Of a stretch of 64,000 nt of DNA, positions 9,522-22,768 are shown piece by piece. The DNA comes from Taenia hydatigena. Its lineage: Eukaryota; Platyhelminthes; Cestoda; Cyclophyllidea; Taeniidae. Both the position numbers and the translations under genes were made by a program. The notes under the pieces are model-generated. The model was not told the DNA's origin. It worked only from the letters and a program-made list of their open reading frames with translations, and searched no databases. Each line of letters begins with the position of its first letter. The stretch's first letter is position 1. Location: positions 892,633 to 956,632 of the forward strand of contig JADWOT020000010.1 of assembly GCA_036345935.2 (NCBI GenBank). The letters run 5' to 3'.

Positions 9522-11006
9522 TGCATTGCTTTGATTGAAGGACGCCCTTGTTCCGCATCTCCACAGGCAGTATGATTGAGTGGTGACATAAGAGGTAGCT
9601 GCATTTTATTGGCTGGAGAGTCAATGCCAGTTTTATAAGTCGTGTCAACTTCACTCTAGAAGAGGCAAATAGAAATGGGGAATTAATAATAATTTAGGCT
9701 GGGCTATGCTGAAGGAGGAATCGCTCTTAGGTATAGTGTCACTAAGGCACATCAAGTCCAACTCGTGCTGGTTTGATTTAGTTAATGATCTATTCATTGT
9801 TTAATCATGTCATAATCAAGGATGAGACTAGTGGAGAAGTAGGTCGGACTTACTAAGATGGCATTGACAGACGGTGAGGTAGAAAGGGAAGGAGGATGTA
9901 GAGTTAAAATTAAATTGATGACTGATTTGAAGGAGGGAAAGGTGAGATTAACGTAAAGAAGGCGGGGAGGTGAGACGTCCTCCTGTCGCTTATGCGAAAA
10001 TAAACAAAGGCAAGGAATTAAAATGCAGGATATATGCACTCCCCATCGTCGTTATTTTAATACAGTGAGTATATATAGTGAGACATAATGTAAGACACGA
10101 TGTGTGAGAGCATACAGAGGGTAGTAGGGGCCATAGGATGTACTCTCCGAAGATGAGTTGGGGTACGACATCGGAAATAAGGCGTAGCCAAGACAACTTC
10201 TCTCCACCCATTTGGAGGACGTCATTGGACTTTCCTCTTATATGTGTAACATGCTACCTAATATCTAAGAAGAAGAATGGGAGGATCTTACTTCACATTT
10301 CATGGAGTTGTATCGAAATGATCAGGTGGACCAAATTAGTATCGTGGCTGACGTATAAGGCACCTCTGAGGGTGCAGCGTACAAGATAGATGAGATAGAC
10401 CTGTTTAACCTCGTCTTTTCTATTTAACCCCTACTTGTTATAACCTGACCTAGGTGGTTGATTTAGTCTCTTCTGATCCAGTCCAACCTAGTCAGATCTA
10501 GTCAAGCATATTTGTGCGCACCATGTCACAGTACCTCCGCAATGGGATATGTATATTGAGCTAGTTATTAACAGTTCAACAGGTCTCCAGACGCTGCTGC
10601 TAATTTGGTGATTATGAGCTCATATTTGAGGTATAACTGTATGCTTGGCAAAGAAAGCGTGGTACAGGATAAAATTTATTTAAAAATCGATGGTTCGGCC
10701 CTTAAGACTGATGTTGCAAAAACGAAGGTGGGCTCTTTATACCCATCTCTGATCCGATGCTAAAATAAATTGATGACTTACAATACCATTGGCAATAGTG
10801 GTTATAGCTGGACTTCAATAAATGCAAAGTTGCATGAATGTTCAGATTAAGGAGACATGAATTGGAAATGGATACAGTAGAATGACTCTGCACAGTGCTG
10901 TGGTGCAGCGTGCCTTAGTCCTTTCCTTCTCGCATCTATTCCTGATCTTACTCAATTACTCATTGACCTAGACTGTTGGCCAGAAAATAAATTACTAAAC
11001 TTGTTT
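9522..11006. other. No gene seen
   Basis: Short open frames only, with no splice-consistent chain followed. The minus strand at 9794-10211 is pyrimidine-rich and open in two frames. I see nothing recognisable. Confidence 0.5.
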
Positions 11007-11658
11007 TCATAGGAGCATTTGAATGTTATAGATTAGAGCATTCGGATAAGTTCGCCCCAATTCCTTTTTCGTGTGACTTGCATCAAAGGGCATACGTGAT
11101 ATTGTTGAGATGGACCACGCAATTGGGCTGGCAAGAAGAGGAAGAGGAGAGCAGCAGGAGAACAGAATGGGTAGAAGACCAGAGGCAAGGGGAATAACAA
11201 AAGCAGAATGAATACACCGATGAGTGGCAGAATAGTAGAAATGACACTGCAAAGAATGATGGATAATAGAGGACGATATAACGCGTAGAAGAGCATGTCT
11301 GATGACAGGCCTTGTGATTGACCTCTTTGAACCTGACGCGTGTGAAATGATTGAGACACATGCCACGTGATGTCCCTCAGTGCTGTCAGGTGTGAACTTT
11401 TGGCGGCATACCTTGTACGTGGTTTTGTAACAGCGTGCAGCACTTGCCCTTGCGCTTTTTAACTTTGGTCGAACTTTGTGCATCGTAGTGTATGCAAAGG
11501 AAATGAAAAAGAATGAAAGGGGCCACTGGAACTAATGCACCCCAAATTAAATGCGTTGCCAATTCTAGACTGCTTGTCCTCGACGCTTTGCACTGGATGT
11601 TTCTTTTTGCAGCTAAAGACTTTCGAGCGTCTCGAAAAGTATCAGCAACTCGAGGCAT
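11007..11658 (-). other. Pyrimidine-rich block with overlapping minus-strand open frames
   Basis: Three minus-strand frames are open at once here (158, 136 and 92 codons, plus 90 codons at 11386-11658). This reflects a purine-rich plus strand (GAAGAGGAAGAGGAGAGCAG) rather than coding. One frame would encode two hydrophobic spans (SIILCSVISTILPLIGVFIL then a second). It abuts the right arm of the inverted repeat. Confidence 0.3.
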
Positions 11659-12548
11659 AGTTGAGCGAAGAAATAGTCAATTCAATTATAGCGATTGCAA
11701 TGGAGTTAGCAAAGGTGGGTATTAGGCCAACTGTTACCTTGCACCATGAAGGACAAGAATAGGGACTGTAATGAGTTCTGGTGCATAAAAGGACAGCAAT
11801 TGGTGCAAAATTGATTATTTTATTGTAGAGTATGAAAAGGCCTCATTTTAAAAACGATAGGTAAATGCTCAAATGCTGTCAAAATTTTGAAGAGAGACAT
11901 TCATTAATCCCTTTAGCATGTCAAAGCCCGGCATGTGGAAGTCGAGTCCTTGTATCTGGAATTTTATAGAAATGAAAAATTTTGCAAGGTCAGCTGCTCC
12001 GCACTTTTGCATATCGCGCGATGTTTACATGTAGGATCACGATGGACCGGAGGATGAAATTAATGTAAACCATCAACGGAATGAAGTAGACAATTGGGAG
12101 TTTAAGTCGACCTAGCGAAATTGATGCCGCATTAATTTCTGCATCTTGTTTAACTTTGCCTAATTTTGAATGCCTTTCTTACGGTTCGAACGAAATGCGT
12201 GTCATCGCTTCATACACAACTACCATAACTGATGATGCAGGAATACATTCATTCAACCCTATTCAAGCCTCAAAGCAACTGTCACATAAAAGCGCGGCGC
12301 ATTCACCAGTGAGCCTTTTATTCATCCTAAAAGTGATAAAAACCAGGGACTGCGCTTTCGGCTTTCCAAAAACAAACCAGAAAATTATGGATGTGGAGGC
12401 AAGTTCATTCGGTCATGTGAAACGTCTTTACTTAAGAGCATACAGGGGACTTCGCTTTCGCAATTACGTCTTGTATGCCCAACAAGGAAGCACCGAAACA
12501 AAGCTCGGCGCAGGTTGAGACACAGGTATCTAATCGCTTATTAAGCAG

Positions 12549-12803
12549 TTGCAAGCGATAAACAGGAATAATAGCATTCGTTGCGCATTCAAAGCAAGAG
12601 AGAAGTGGAGGAGGGCATTCACACCGCCCACTAACTCCTCCACCTCCATGGCACGTGGAGGCGCCTCAACAAGCATCGGTGTAGGCACATCCTCGGTGGT
12701 GGTTACTGTTTACCACCATTGCTGCGACCATCCCCACGGCTGGCCACACGGCGACCACCATTTCGGTTTCTGCTTCCACAACCACTTACACGGCGATCAA
12801 TAA
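12549..12803 (+). CDS. His/Cys-rich small open frame, right-arm copy (doubtful)
   Basis: Mirror copy of 3371-3625 with two substitutions (A to P and D to G in the His-rich tail). It has the same terminal TAA and the same in-frame continuation. Confidence 0.2.
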   Translation: MQAINRNNSIRCAFKAREKWRRAFTPPTNSSTSMARGGASTSIGVGTSSVVVTVYHHCCDHPHGWPHGDHHFGFCFHNHLHGDQ

Positions 12804-12967
12804 TGCGGCTTCTACATAGACCACAATGCCCACTTCTGTCCATGTTGTGAGCCATTTTTAAACTCTCTTCACGGTGTTTACTTCTACGGATACGAACATG
12901 GCCAACTTCCCCACACCATTTCTCTAGCTGTCTTTGCTTTCTTTGAAACTGACTTTCGTGGTGAGGT

Positions 12968-13183
12968 GTGCCTGCTTATATACCAGTCGCCTTGTCTCTA
13001 CATGTTCCGCATAACCCTCTTGCCCATTGTATTTGTGGCCCTGCACTCGTAATTGCCGGCATTCAACAATGCTCTCGTGATTTCAACCCTTTCGAGCGAA
13101 GTTGTAAGCGATGTCTAACCTGTGAATTGCATGATGCAGATAGCTTGAAAGATAATGCTTCAGATCATTTGCCTAGAGTCTGA
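12968..13183 (+). CDS. Cys-rich small open frame, right-arm copy (doubtful)
   Basis: Identical in translation to 2991-3206 on the other arm. The same reservations apply. Confidence 0.15.
   Translation: MPAYIPVALSLHVPHNPLAHCICGPALVIAGIQQCSRDFNPFERSCKRCLTCELHDADSLKDNASDHLPRV
12975..12982 (-). promoter_or_regulatory. TATA box, right-arm copy
   Basis: Exact mirror of the left-arm TATATAAGCAG motif, directing transcription to the left. Confidence 0.4.
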
Positions 13184-16056
13184 TATCTTGATCCCTTTTT
13201 CGCTTTAGCATACGCATAGACAAAGATATGGGCTAGATGTTGTCAAAAGTTTTTAAGGTAAAACGGTCTCTACCTTGCGCAGTTTATACCATTTTTATGG
13301 CCAAATCAGCGGTACAACTGCTGCATTTTGTCTTCCCCAAGTTAATTGCAAGGACATCGAACTACCATCGATGCAAAATTTAACATGTTGAAACTTTAGC
13401 TTTTGGCCTTGGATGCTGTTAAACTGCTCCTTTTGACTAGGTTAACATAATTCTGAGGTCCATAATGCGTGGCGTCTCAGCGTCAACGTGATGACTAGCT
13501 ACTGTGTGGCAGTTGCCCTTTTCATAGATAAGAAACTGTATTTCGAATAATGTCAACGAGTGCTGGGGCTTACTATCCGCACAAAATCGGCTTACGATTG
13601 AACGACACTCCGTAGTCAGCAAAATCGAATTGTGCCTCGGATTATAGCATGCTCACCTTTAAGCCAGATGCCGTTAGAATAATGTAGAAATTATATTTGG
13701 AACGAGAAAGGTTACAATAGTAGTAAAAGGAAAATCATTCTCTTAAAAACTAAAAAAATTATTTGAAGGGTATTTCTCACACCTTTAACACCTTAGTTTA
13801 CACTTTTACGGATGACTCGGTTTATGCATTCTCATCAAAATTCCATTTTAATCTAAGGAGTATCGTTTCAAGCAGACCCAAATTGCCTGGCAACTTGCCA
13901 AATTGCTACGTTATCGGAGGCACTTGTGCAGTTTATGTATGCTAAAGCGTGTCTACGAGTGCATCGCAAATGATAATTATTTGTCAGCGTCTCTGTAGGA
14001 CTTCGTTTCCCAACCACCCAATATTTGTCTCCCACGTCACCTCTGCCACTCATATCATTGACATCCGATTGGCATTAGTAAACATGATTCAAGTTCATTT
14101 GCTCCACAAACTAAGCTTCATCCAGCTTGAAAGCCATGGAGGTGTTTGGTACTCTGTCTTATGTCATCAGCTATGAGTATTCAGACAGGAAATATTATGG
14201 CTTGACGAATTCGATAGATAAACTTAAAGAAATGTAGCTCATTAAGTAACGGTGTTTCACTCCGCTTGTCGTATCTAATCAAGCTCACCATTCCAGATGG
14301 CAAGTTGTGACAAGTTTGGCCTTTTATTTTATTATGGGTAACACCAAAATAAATTCATCCCTTTGATTTCGCTGTCAGCTCATCATTAACTCGCTGTGAA
14401 GGATAAAGCATTATAATCATTGTCTTATTTTAGGGATCAAATCTATTGGGATCAAATGACGCCCATAGGGAACGAAGGTGCAGCCACTCAATAACATCTC
14501 GTTCAGTTGAACGATCCTGTTCCGTGTTGAATGATGCCATGCCCAAGTCATGAAAATTAGATCAAAAGACAATGTATTAGTAATATTTGTTGCGCTTTTC
14601 TTAGGTAAAGCATCCTTGCGTCTCCTTAGGCTTATGTGAATGCAAAGGCTTTGATTCTCAGAACTCCTTGAATTTTTTTCATTCATTCACTGTCCAGATA
14701 CAAATGAAGGCACTTATTTCCCTTAACACTTGCAATCATTACTTTTTCTGGCGCTTTACGATCTGATTTGCGTTTCATCTCTAAGTGTTAAATACATACG
14801 TAGCACCAGAATAACACGTCGAACTTGTCTTCAAGTCACCTGTTGGTGTTTGCTACTGGCTGTGTCGGATTTATTAAGCCATTTTATGCGTGACAGCTGG
14901 ATTTTTTTTTGAAACTGATATTCTATCATTAACCGACATTCGCATCAGATCAGGCCTTTAGCTAATAGAATTTTTTGGTGGCATTACATAAAAATCACAT
15001 AAATTTCACTGATTGTAGTAGGCTAAGCAAGCTATTACTCCATGCGCATAGAAAATCCCATCAATCGCAAAAATTAATGTAAGCAGATGCACCGCAAATG
15101 GGTGGAACCATTCGATTCCATATATAGTGCCAGTAATTTGATTGACATCCAGAATGCCTTATGTGAGGCGACCAAAGCAGACTCTCCTCGTAGTTCAGCG
15201 TACCTAACAGGGAGTAGACAAATAGGTGCAAGAGCAAGTTATTTAAACGCATTTTGTGCTGCACTGCCCTAGCAGCTTATTGAAATTATTTTTTGCATTT
15301 TGCTTACTTGCGCATTGTTATAAAAATCGTCGTTAATGCAAACATTTTGAAGTGACAGCTTACGATATAAACACTGCGCACTCGAATAAAATGGTGAGAT
15401 TACAGCCTTCGCTCTCCATGGAGTTTAAGAAGCCTTGAAGGAGGTCCACAAATTCTTAATGACAAGCCATTCTAATAGGAAGCATATACCTAGGTAATCT
15501 GCCGGCTTGGTGTTTTGAACAAGTGGGTGGAGAATGCTGATCAAATGCTCATTGGCCATCACTTTTATGTCAATTTACAAGAAATATAGCCACAGGGTTC
15601 TCAGATAAAGAGAGAATAATACCTTCTTGATATCCGCATTGCTACTTAACTGCCCTTTAAGTCTCAATGGTTTCTTAACCCGCAAGCGATGGGAAAGAAT
15701 CGCTGCCACGCAGCAATGGTTCCATCATACGCGTTAAGCCGATTTAAATTATTTTCGACGTTGTCTAATAATCTAACATCCTCAGATTCCGACGCTAAGC
15801 CTGTAAACGATGCAGAAGCACACAAGCATTCATATAATCACCTCTAAACAACTTCATGGGCAGGTCAAATGCCAGTGTTAAGTGCCTCGTTTTCGCACCA
15901 CAACAGATCTAGGAGTCAAAATTAGATAGGGCAGCACTTGAGGGAGGAAGAAGTGCCTTGGTTTATGTTGACCAAATTTCAAGTGGTTAATAGCAATTGC
16001 AAAACGATTTTATTGGAACGCAGCTTACATTGGCAAATGTACCTCAGGGAAAGGCT

Positions 16057-16740
16057 GTACTCCATACATAAAATCTGGGCAGATATTCTTTACAACATCA
16101 CACGCCGGTACTTGCAGACACTAGGCAAGTCCTTATAGGATCTGACGAAAAATTGCTACTATCGTCCTGGCCTGTTGCTTTGGAAGGCGACTAAGAATGT
16201 GCCAACTGTTCCATTTACGTCAAGGTGTGATTTATCATCTTCAAATGAAAACGTGGTCAATGCAAACCGAAGTTAAATGACACCCTGGGTGGTAATTTAC
16301 TCTCGCTTCTCAACGGGGAAGATGATTTGTATTTTCTCATCCATTCGAACTTCACCTAAGCAGGGAGAGTTCAAAAGTGTCGGTCAGAAAATATGATATG
16401 GACTTGAAAGTGAGGCGAACATCTCTGGCTTTTTTACAAATGCTACTTTTTAGTTGAAGTACACAATAAATTCTAGATGGATTCTACTGAATGCAAATCC
16501 GTAGGCATGAGACATCAAAGTGTTAGTCATTAAGCTTCAAAAGACCACACCATCAGTTGATTAATGAGTGGCTTTTTACGGTGAAACCGCGTAAAAATGA
16601 TCACGCATCCTTATTAAGAATTAGTTCGTTGTGCATTTACCTCAACGCTGTTATATTGCCAATATTTGCATGGCAATTCGAAGTCGGTAGTGGTTTCTCT
16701 ATATGCAGAGGTCGAATTTATGCATCAATGAGTGGATGTA
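16057..16740. other. Flank of the right arm, no gene seen
   Basis: Sequence beyond the last base that can be paired with the window start. It may still belong to the inverted repeat. Only short open frames occur. Confidence 0.5.
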
Positions 16741-16749
16741 GATTGATAA

Positions 16750-16870
16750 ACAGGTCTGCGCAACACTGCATTTAGGTTCGCGAACTCCGTGCTCCACAGA
16801 CACTCGCAAAGCTCTTAAGCAGCTCGTTACCAACTGCAGTTTGATCCTCAATATTCGTCAATTAGAGCTC
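16750..16870 (+). repeat. Dispersed repeat F1, copy 1
   Basis: Matches 20300-20430 in direct orientation at roughly two thirds identity by eye, including shared CTGCAGTTTGATC and GAGCTCC blocks. No coding capacity is recognised. Confidence 0.55.
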
Positions 16871-16999
16871 CTTATTGATAATTTAGAATTGACACCTGTT
16901 TTTATTTATTTTTATCCTGGCAAACCGAGGGAATCCTTAGATGTCTATGCTTACATCGCATGTGAACACTAATGAATTTCTGAACGCAGTTAACTTTGC

Positions 17000-18164
17000 A
17001 TGTCGTACGATGGTACGAAGCTCTCGGCGAAGTTCGATTCTTTCCCAGAATTCGGTTTAGTTGAAGTAAATACGAGTTGAGAAATACGAACTAATGCTGC
17101 AACGGATTGCATTCTCTACACACGTGAACTTTTCCAGCTAACAAGGAACGGTTTCAATACTATGACTGAGCTGCAAGCCATAGTGAGGACCTTGTCGCCC
17201 AAACAAGCCTTTGGGAATGCAAGTGTATGTGATGTGAGACAGAAGGGGGATAGTTGAATGACCCTATTATGCGCCATGCGGAGAAACCCGGTTTCGTAGA
17301 TGGCTCGCTCCTGACAACTGTACCAATTATTTGCCGAATATGGCACATCTAAGAGAGCAATAGTTATATCACAAAGCTCAGAGAGATTTGAGTGGGTCCG
17401 TCAAATGTAATTTGGAGGGGAACGCAAGAGTCTACAGTATAATTAGCTGCGACACCAAGATAAAAGGAGTTCCTTCTCTCAGGGCACTGTTTTTATCTGC
17501 CTTGTGGTCAGGGCCATATAATCCGCCACTTAGACAAAGTTATCAACAGCAGTTCTAGTCTGGCCAATGCTTCCGAAATCAGTACAATCGCTTTTTGACA
17601 GTAGGACTGGTGCAACGTTGGTAGGATGATCTGTATCTGTTTGGTATAGTAGAAGCGTTTCCCTCCATCCTCTCAGTTGATCAGAATCCCACCTTTTTGT
17701 CAATGACATTTGTCTTATCTACTACCTATTCGAAAGCGGAATTGCAAGCAAACCAATTGTGCTTAAGAATTAGCAAGTGTTTTGTACTTTGCTGCACTAC
17801 CTTAGAGTAACGTTTGCTAGTTAAGCCTTTCATTGTAGATTAAACGATCTTCTTGGGTGCTCATTTCTTTGTCTTTACTCTTGGTCTAAATTGATAGCTG
17901 CTAGAATTTTCAATAAAAGTGGCAAGAATCCTGCGCGAAAATAAAACAAAATGACCGAGTCTAACCATCTTTTTCAGTCTTGAGACTGAAAACAACCACC
18001 CTCATTCCATACAAATTACAGTGTTGCTTACTTCTCCGCCCGTGAGCATGTACGATATCGCTTCTAATAGAACTTATGTAGCCTGCTGTTTCATGGAGAA
18101 CTCATGCTTCCACGTGGAACAATGTTCTGTGTGTGGGTTTTTTATCAGCGATGACTTCGACTGA
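17000..18164 (+). CDS. Tentative seven-exon gene (214 aa), orphan
   Basis: Exons 17000-17065, 17138-17224, 17254-17319, 17354-17406, 17483-17538, 17677-17806 and 17978-18164 join in consistent phase (0,0,0,2,1,2) to 645 nt ending in TGA. Exon 1 starts MSYDGTKLSAKFDSFPEFG. Later segments include TELQAIVRTLSPKQAFGNAS, DPIMRHAEKPGFVDG and SERFEWVRQM. The last exon follows a strong acceptor (CATCTTTTTCAG) and is Cys-rich (YVACCFMENSCFHVEQCSVC). Two introns are only 29 and 34 nt. Exon 5 has an alternative frame that is also open. I recognise no family and see no signal peptide. The length and phase agreement make this the best of the ab initio models, but splice sites were picked by eye. Confidence 0.4.
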
Positions 18165-21100
18165 AGAGTAAAAACGCATAAGCGCAGTGGCATAATGGGA
18201 TGAGGCCTTGATGAAATTGGAGCACAAACTGCACACTGTCTTCAGATCAAGAACAAAATCAGTGCAGTTGAAGGAGTGTGTTCATGGAACGTTACTACTT
18301 GCAACTGTCAGGTGCGAAGCTACTACGTTGTGTGCGATCTCTTTACCAGTCTGACGCCTCCTTGCATATGGCCTAATCGTCGCGCACTGATACGAGCCAT
18401 AGACGTTTGTTAATGCTGGGCGCTTTTGCAGTCAACTATGCATAGAGAGCACAGCAGACTACCGACTCACTGGTTTGCACACTATGCGCACATTGAGGCA
18501 TAGTTTCTTGCCCAATCACTAGTGCCCAGCCATGCCAGGGAAAGAGTTAATATTAATGCTGCGAATCGTGGCGCTTGCGTGCTGGGTATGGGTAAATGAA
18601 GTGGTCTGGTGGGCCAACTGGACCCGTGCGTAAAAAAGTCACCCCAATGATTGTGCACAAACTTTGGTAACGCCGTATTAGCAATTTTTGGTTTTTGAAC
18701 AATGTGATTCGATCAGGGTCGTGAAATCGCTTTTAAATGTCGTTCTCTAACTGCATGCTTTTGCTCACGGTTACCAACTCTGAATAGTGAACACATTATC
18801 GGACTAGGGCGGATATCCTGACATGCGTGTGGGTACGAGTGATTTGATTTGTGCGGCACGTTCCACGTGGCGTGAGAGCTAACCGTTTAGCAGACACGCC
18901 GTGAACGCACTATGGATTCACGCGTCAAATTTGTCCTTTGGCTGACCTAGTATGAGCAGCTGTGTCACGATCAAAGTGCATCTGACCAATGTGGCAACTG
19001 ATTAAAAGGATACAATTAAAGGACGCTACATTGTAACATGTTAAAAGATTTGCTATGCTAATGGTTTATTTGCTAGAAAGTCACATCCAATTTTCAGGTC
19101 GTACCATCGCTACGTGTGAACGGAATCTGGGCCAAACCCGACGCTTCCCGGTTATTTTCAACAACCCAGCTTTCCAACTTCTACTGTGCTTGTACATCCG
19201 AGTGCATCATCAAGCATCCTTTGACCTTGTGCAATGTGTTCGAGGTGTCGCATGGCTACTACCAAAGGAGCGTTTTCTCCCTCAGTTGATGCGTGCATTT
19301 CTTGGCAATTAAATTTACCACGTGATGTTGGCTTGAAAACTTGTAGGGAAGTCTTACGTAGCAATAACAAAGCCAATAGCTCAGTGAATCGTCTACACAG
19401 GGCTGTGTCTCGCGTGCACTAGGTAAGTGCATATATTTCAATAACTTCAGAAAAGCTTCGAAATCGCTTACTGTTTTGCTTGGTAGGATTGCTCCATGTC
19501 ATTGCTGGGTCAGGTTTTACATTCCACTCCTTGCTTCCGAATCTCATCTTACTGGCTAGTAGGCCTTAGAGCACATAGAATCTTACTTTATAAGCCACAA
19601 AACCTTATGTCTATCGCATGGCACCAATCACAAATCAACCAAGCAATCAGTGTTTTCGCAGTGGTTGACACCGCGCCAACCAACTCTCATCGTGCGCTTC
19701 ATCCAAGTCACTTCGCTCATACGCATGTCACTTGAGTCTGTTTGGACAATGTTAACGTCTCACCGTCCAAATGGGGTTAATGAGTTTGCGTTTAAATCCA
19801 GCGCTAAAAATTTGTCGTGAGAATATCTCAACTGGAAGTGTCCTTTCTGCTTAGATGGTTTCTGTACACTAGAGCCTATCAGCGTTTTGTCAAAAAATCA
19901 TATCTCTGCTACTTCGTTGAACAGATATGTGCATTAAATGTGCGCAAACCGCTTCCCTGCGCTTTGAATTTTACATGCAGATTCGGGGAACACGAAAAAT
20001 TCTGATAAGTTTACTGAAAGCTGAAGACTATGGTGCATAGAATCTTGACTACCAAAACAAACACTATCGTCAAATTTCTGTGCCATGGACAGAAAATCGC
20101 AGTACAAAAATGCAGCTGGCTGCAAATTGGCGCCAAATATTGTTTACAAAACTATTTATTAAATGCGAAATAGTTCGTCAGTTGGACGAAACACCAATGA
20201 TTTGGCGCAAAATCTCTTTGTCCCATCAGCTTTTAATTGGCATTTGTCTTGGAGCAGGAAATTGAAATGCAGAGTCATTTTATGCAAGTGAAAATGGGTT
20301 GACAGACGAGTCTGCACCACACTGTATTCAGACGTGCCAATTCCATGCACTGCAGAAATTTGTGAAGCCGCTGAGCAGCACTTTAATCAAATGCAGTTTG
20401 ATCATCAATTTCCACTAAGTCGAGCTCCGATTGTTGTGTATACAAGGGTCACCCGCCTGCTATTTCCTCCCATCTTGACAGAAAGAGGGAGCACGAAGGA
20501 CCCTCAGATTAAACACAAATTATGGACACGCCCAATGATGTTAAGGTCTGGAAACGCATATTTGAATTTTTTGGCGAATAATCCGCTCTCATGCCGCATT
20601 CTTCATTTTTATTATCATAATCGATTGCCACCACAAACAGATGTTCTTCAATTCAGACAACTGTTAACATTGACTCAGCGAAAGGTCGTTTTACGTGTGA
20701 TATCGTAATATGGTCAGGGAGTGTCTGCTGATCAGCCAGCTGTCATCCCACGTGCGACGCACCACATGGCTCAATTGCTTAAAATGATATGCGATTAGGC
20801 GCATTTGCTCTTATCAAAAGAAGCGTTTTTCCGATAGCAAAATCACTGCCTACGACTATTATATAAATAATTTACACTAAAAACACTGCTTGTGCGACAA
20901 TATTTGAGGTTGTGCACATCTCACTAAGTAAATAATCAACGTGTGAAGATTTGCGTTAAGCTTAGGCTTGCCGAGCAAGGATTGCCAATGCCAACAACAT
21001 TCAGGTGCTTACACGCCAGATCTCCCACGTCTCGACAACGTTCAGTGGTGTTTTTGGGATGCGGTTTTCCATTGAATTCGTACTAATCGACCCATTTGAA

Positions 21101-22620
21101 ATAAAGTGCGAGGGACAATTTGCTATTTTGCGCGTGATAATTTAAGGAAAGCAGGTCGTTAGATTGTGTTTGAAGGTCGGGATCCGGCTGTGTGAATGGT
21201 ACTTGAAGTAGTACATGAATAGAAGTGCAAAACGAAATTCGTAAGTGCGGGGATGATTAGATATTCATGAAAATGATTGACAAGACAAGGCACTAGGTTA
21301 ACATGGGATGGTGCTAACCTGATAGCAGATGTAGACATTGAGCTGGACTGAATGCTCATTCATTCAATTACCCTGACGCGAGTTTAATCGCTAAACCCCA
21401 ACGAGGTGGTCCCCTTGTGTGAAAAAAAAACAAAAGGCGTTTGACGAAGTCCTTTCAAAAGGAACCAATTCCCTCTTGTAAAGTGGATTTTTGCCAAAAA
21501 TGGATTTTATAATCACAAGTTAGACAGTAGGCTCTGGCTTTGTATAAACAGGTTCTGGTTAAGGTAAATAAGTGATGTCTGGGAGAGATCGCGGAAAAGA
21601 ATGACACAACAAAGAGCTATCGCTACTCATCATAATTGTTACGGTGCAAATACAAAGTCATTGGTATTTGCTGGGATAAATATCCTGGACACCTAGTCTC
21701 CAGTGCCCAAATTGCGAAGCAACACCAGCCCTGTGGTACTGCCTAAGAGGAATCTACCACAAAGTGTCCTTGCCCTTCATTTATTTTGTCTATTTACGCT
21801 TCCCTTCAAGCATCTTCCGTATGCGTCGCTAACATCACTTATGTGCTTATATAGCAGCAGCGACGGGAATGCACCCGACTGGGCTTTGGAACATGTAGTT
21901 TCTACAATTTCTCTTGTTTGCAGCTGCCAATGATAGCAAGTAGGGCAAAATATCAGACATGATGCAATTCTGCTATCCTATGTTAGTCATGATGGTGATG
22001 AAAATGACAGCTCGCCTTTATAGCAAAACTAGATTTGAGATATTGAAATTTAACTCCTGCTGTTAATGCAAAGGAGCGCAGGTGCGGTCACACTTTTATC
22101 ACGGTGGTAATGTCCGGTTGGCCCCTCTGCCTAAAAATGTCAACACAATGAAGAAGGATAGACAGAGAGAGAACCTAACCTCCACTATAGGTATTCTCAG
22201 GAAACAGTGGGATTTCTTCCAAGATTGGATTGCTCAACTAGGAACCGTCTATTGTACCTTTAATTTTCGGATTGTATGTTTCGTTGTTAAGTTTTATTGC
22301 AGCTGGAAAATGCACTCCTTGCCATCCTTTGTAGACGCTACGAGAATGCGACGTTGGCAATTTAACATTTGATGAATCTGTAGAATAGTCTCGCTATGAA
22401 CGAATGACGAAATGTGCGATTATGATGCCAAAGCTAAAAACACGAAACTGATGAGGTCTGTTACAGAGCTGTTTTAAGATCTTATCTGGGCAATTTTTGG
22501 TGAAATTTGGATGACTTTGCGTTTCAAATTGTATGGTTTGTATCTTGCTCCTTCCTTTTTCACTGTGCACAGGCGCAATTTTTCTTTGTCATTCCCATTA
22601 TCTATTTGTAATGTTTAAAA
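18165..22620. other. Mostly unassigned; contains F1 repeat copy
   Basis: Short open frames on both strands, the longest 124 codons at 20334-20708, which overlaps the F1 repeat. A strong donor-like GTAAGT at 19425 follows an open stretch (19234-19422), but no partner exons were found. No domain is recognised. Confidence 0.4.
20300..20430 (+). repeat. Dispersed repeat F1, copy 2
   Basis: Partner of 16750-16870. The neighbouring stretch 20590-20700 also resembles 40680-40800 (GTCAGCGTAAGGCC / CTCAGCGAAAGGTC followed by ACGTGTGA), suggesting a wider degenerate family. Confidence 0.55.
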
Positions 22621-22768
22621 TTATTTGTCCTTTATTCTTATTAATGAGACAAGTTTCCATTGCCTAAGGTCTACACGTATTCACGCTAGTTCGTTATGCA
22701 AAAGATTTGCCAAAGGAATTAGCATAAATTGTCCTATCTTCATGTTTGACTTTTCGTTAAATCAACAG

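Larger units (their letters stand above)
4450..11730. other. Spacer of inverted repeat IR-1 (7.3 kb unique sequence)
   Basis: Single-copy sequence between the two arms. It holds a local duplication at 5.3/5.7 kb, several open frames of doubtful value, and two tentative small spliced genes on the plus strand. The stretch 9522-11000 shows nothing I can assign. Confidence 0.8.
12270..15355 (-). repeat. High-identity core of the right arm
   Basis: Mirror partner of 815-3905, with the same near-identity and the same abrupt edges. Confidence 0.85.
11731..16056 (-). repeat. Right arm of large inverted repeat IR-1
   Basis: Reverse-complement partner of 1-4449. The last bases that can be matched, around 16051-16056, pair with the first bases of the window, so the true outer boundary may lie further right of 16056, opposite sequence not shown. 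Every feature of the core (TATA box, His-rich and Cys-rich frames, other short frames) is present in both arms in mirror orientation. Confidence 0.95.

Noticed and set aside
11007..11483. A 158-codon minus-strand frame as a membrane protein
   Set aside because: Three overlapping frames are open on the same strand because of a long purine-rich run on the other strand. This is a compositional effect.
1..16056. The palindrome as a foldback or Maverick-type transposon
   Set aside because: No integrase, polymerase or transposase was recognised in the arms or spacer, and the arms have no terminal short repeats that I can see. The outer end is off the window, so this is not fully excluded.
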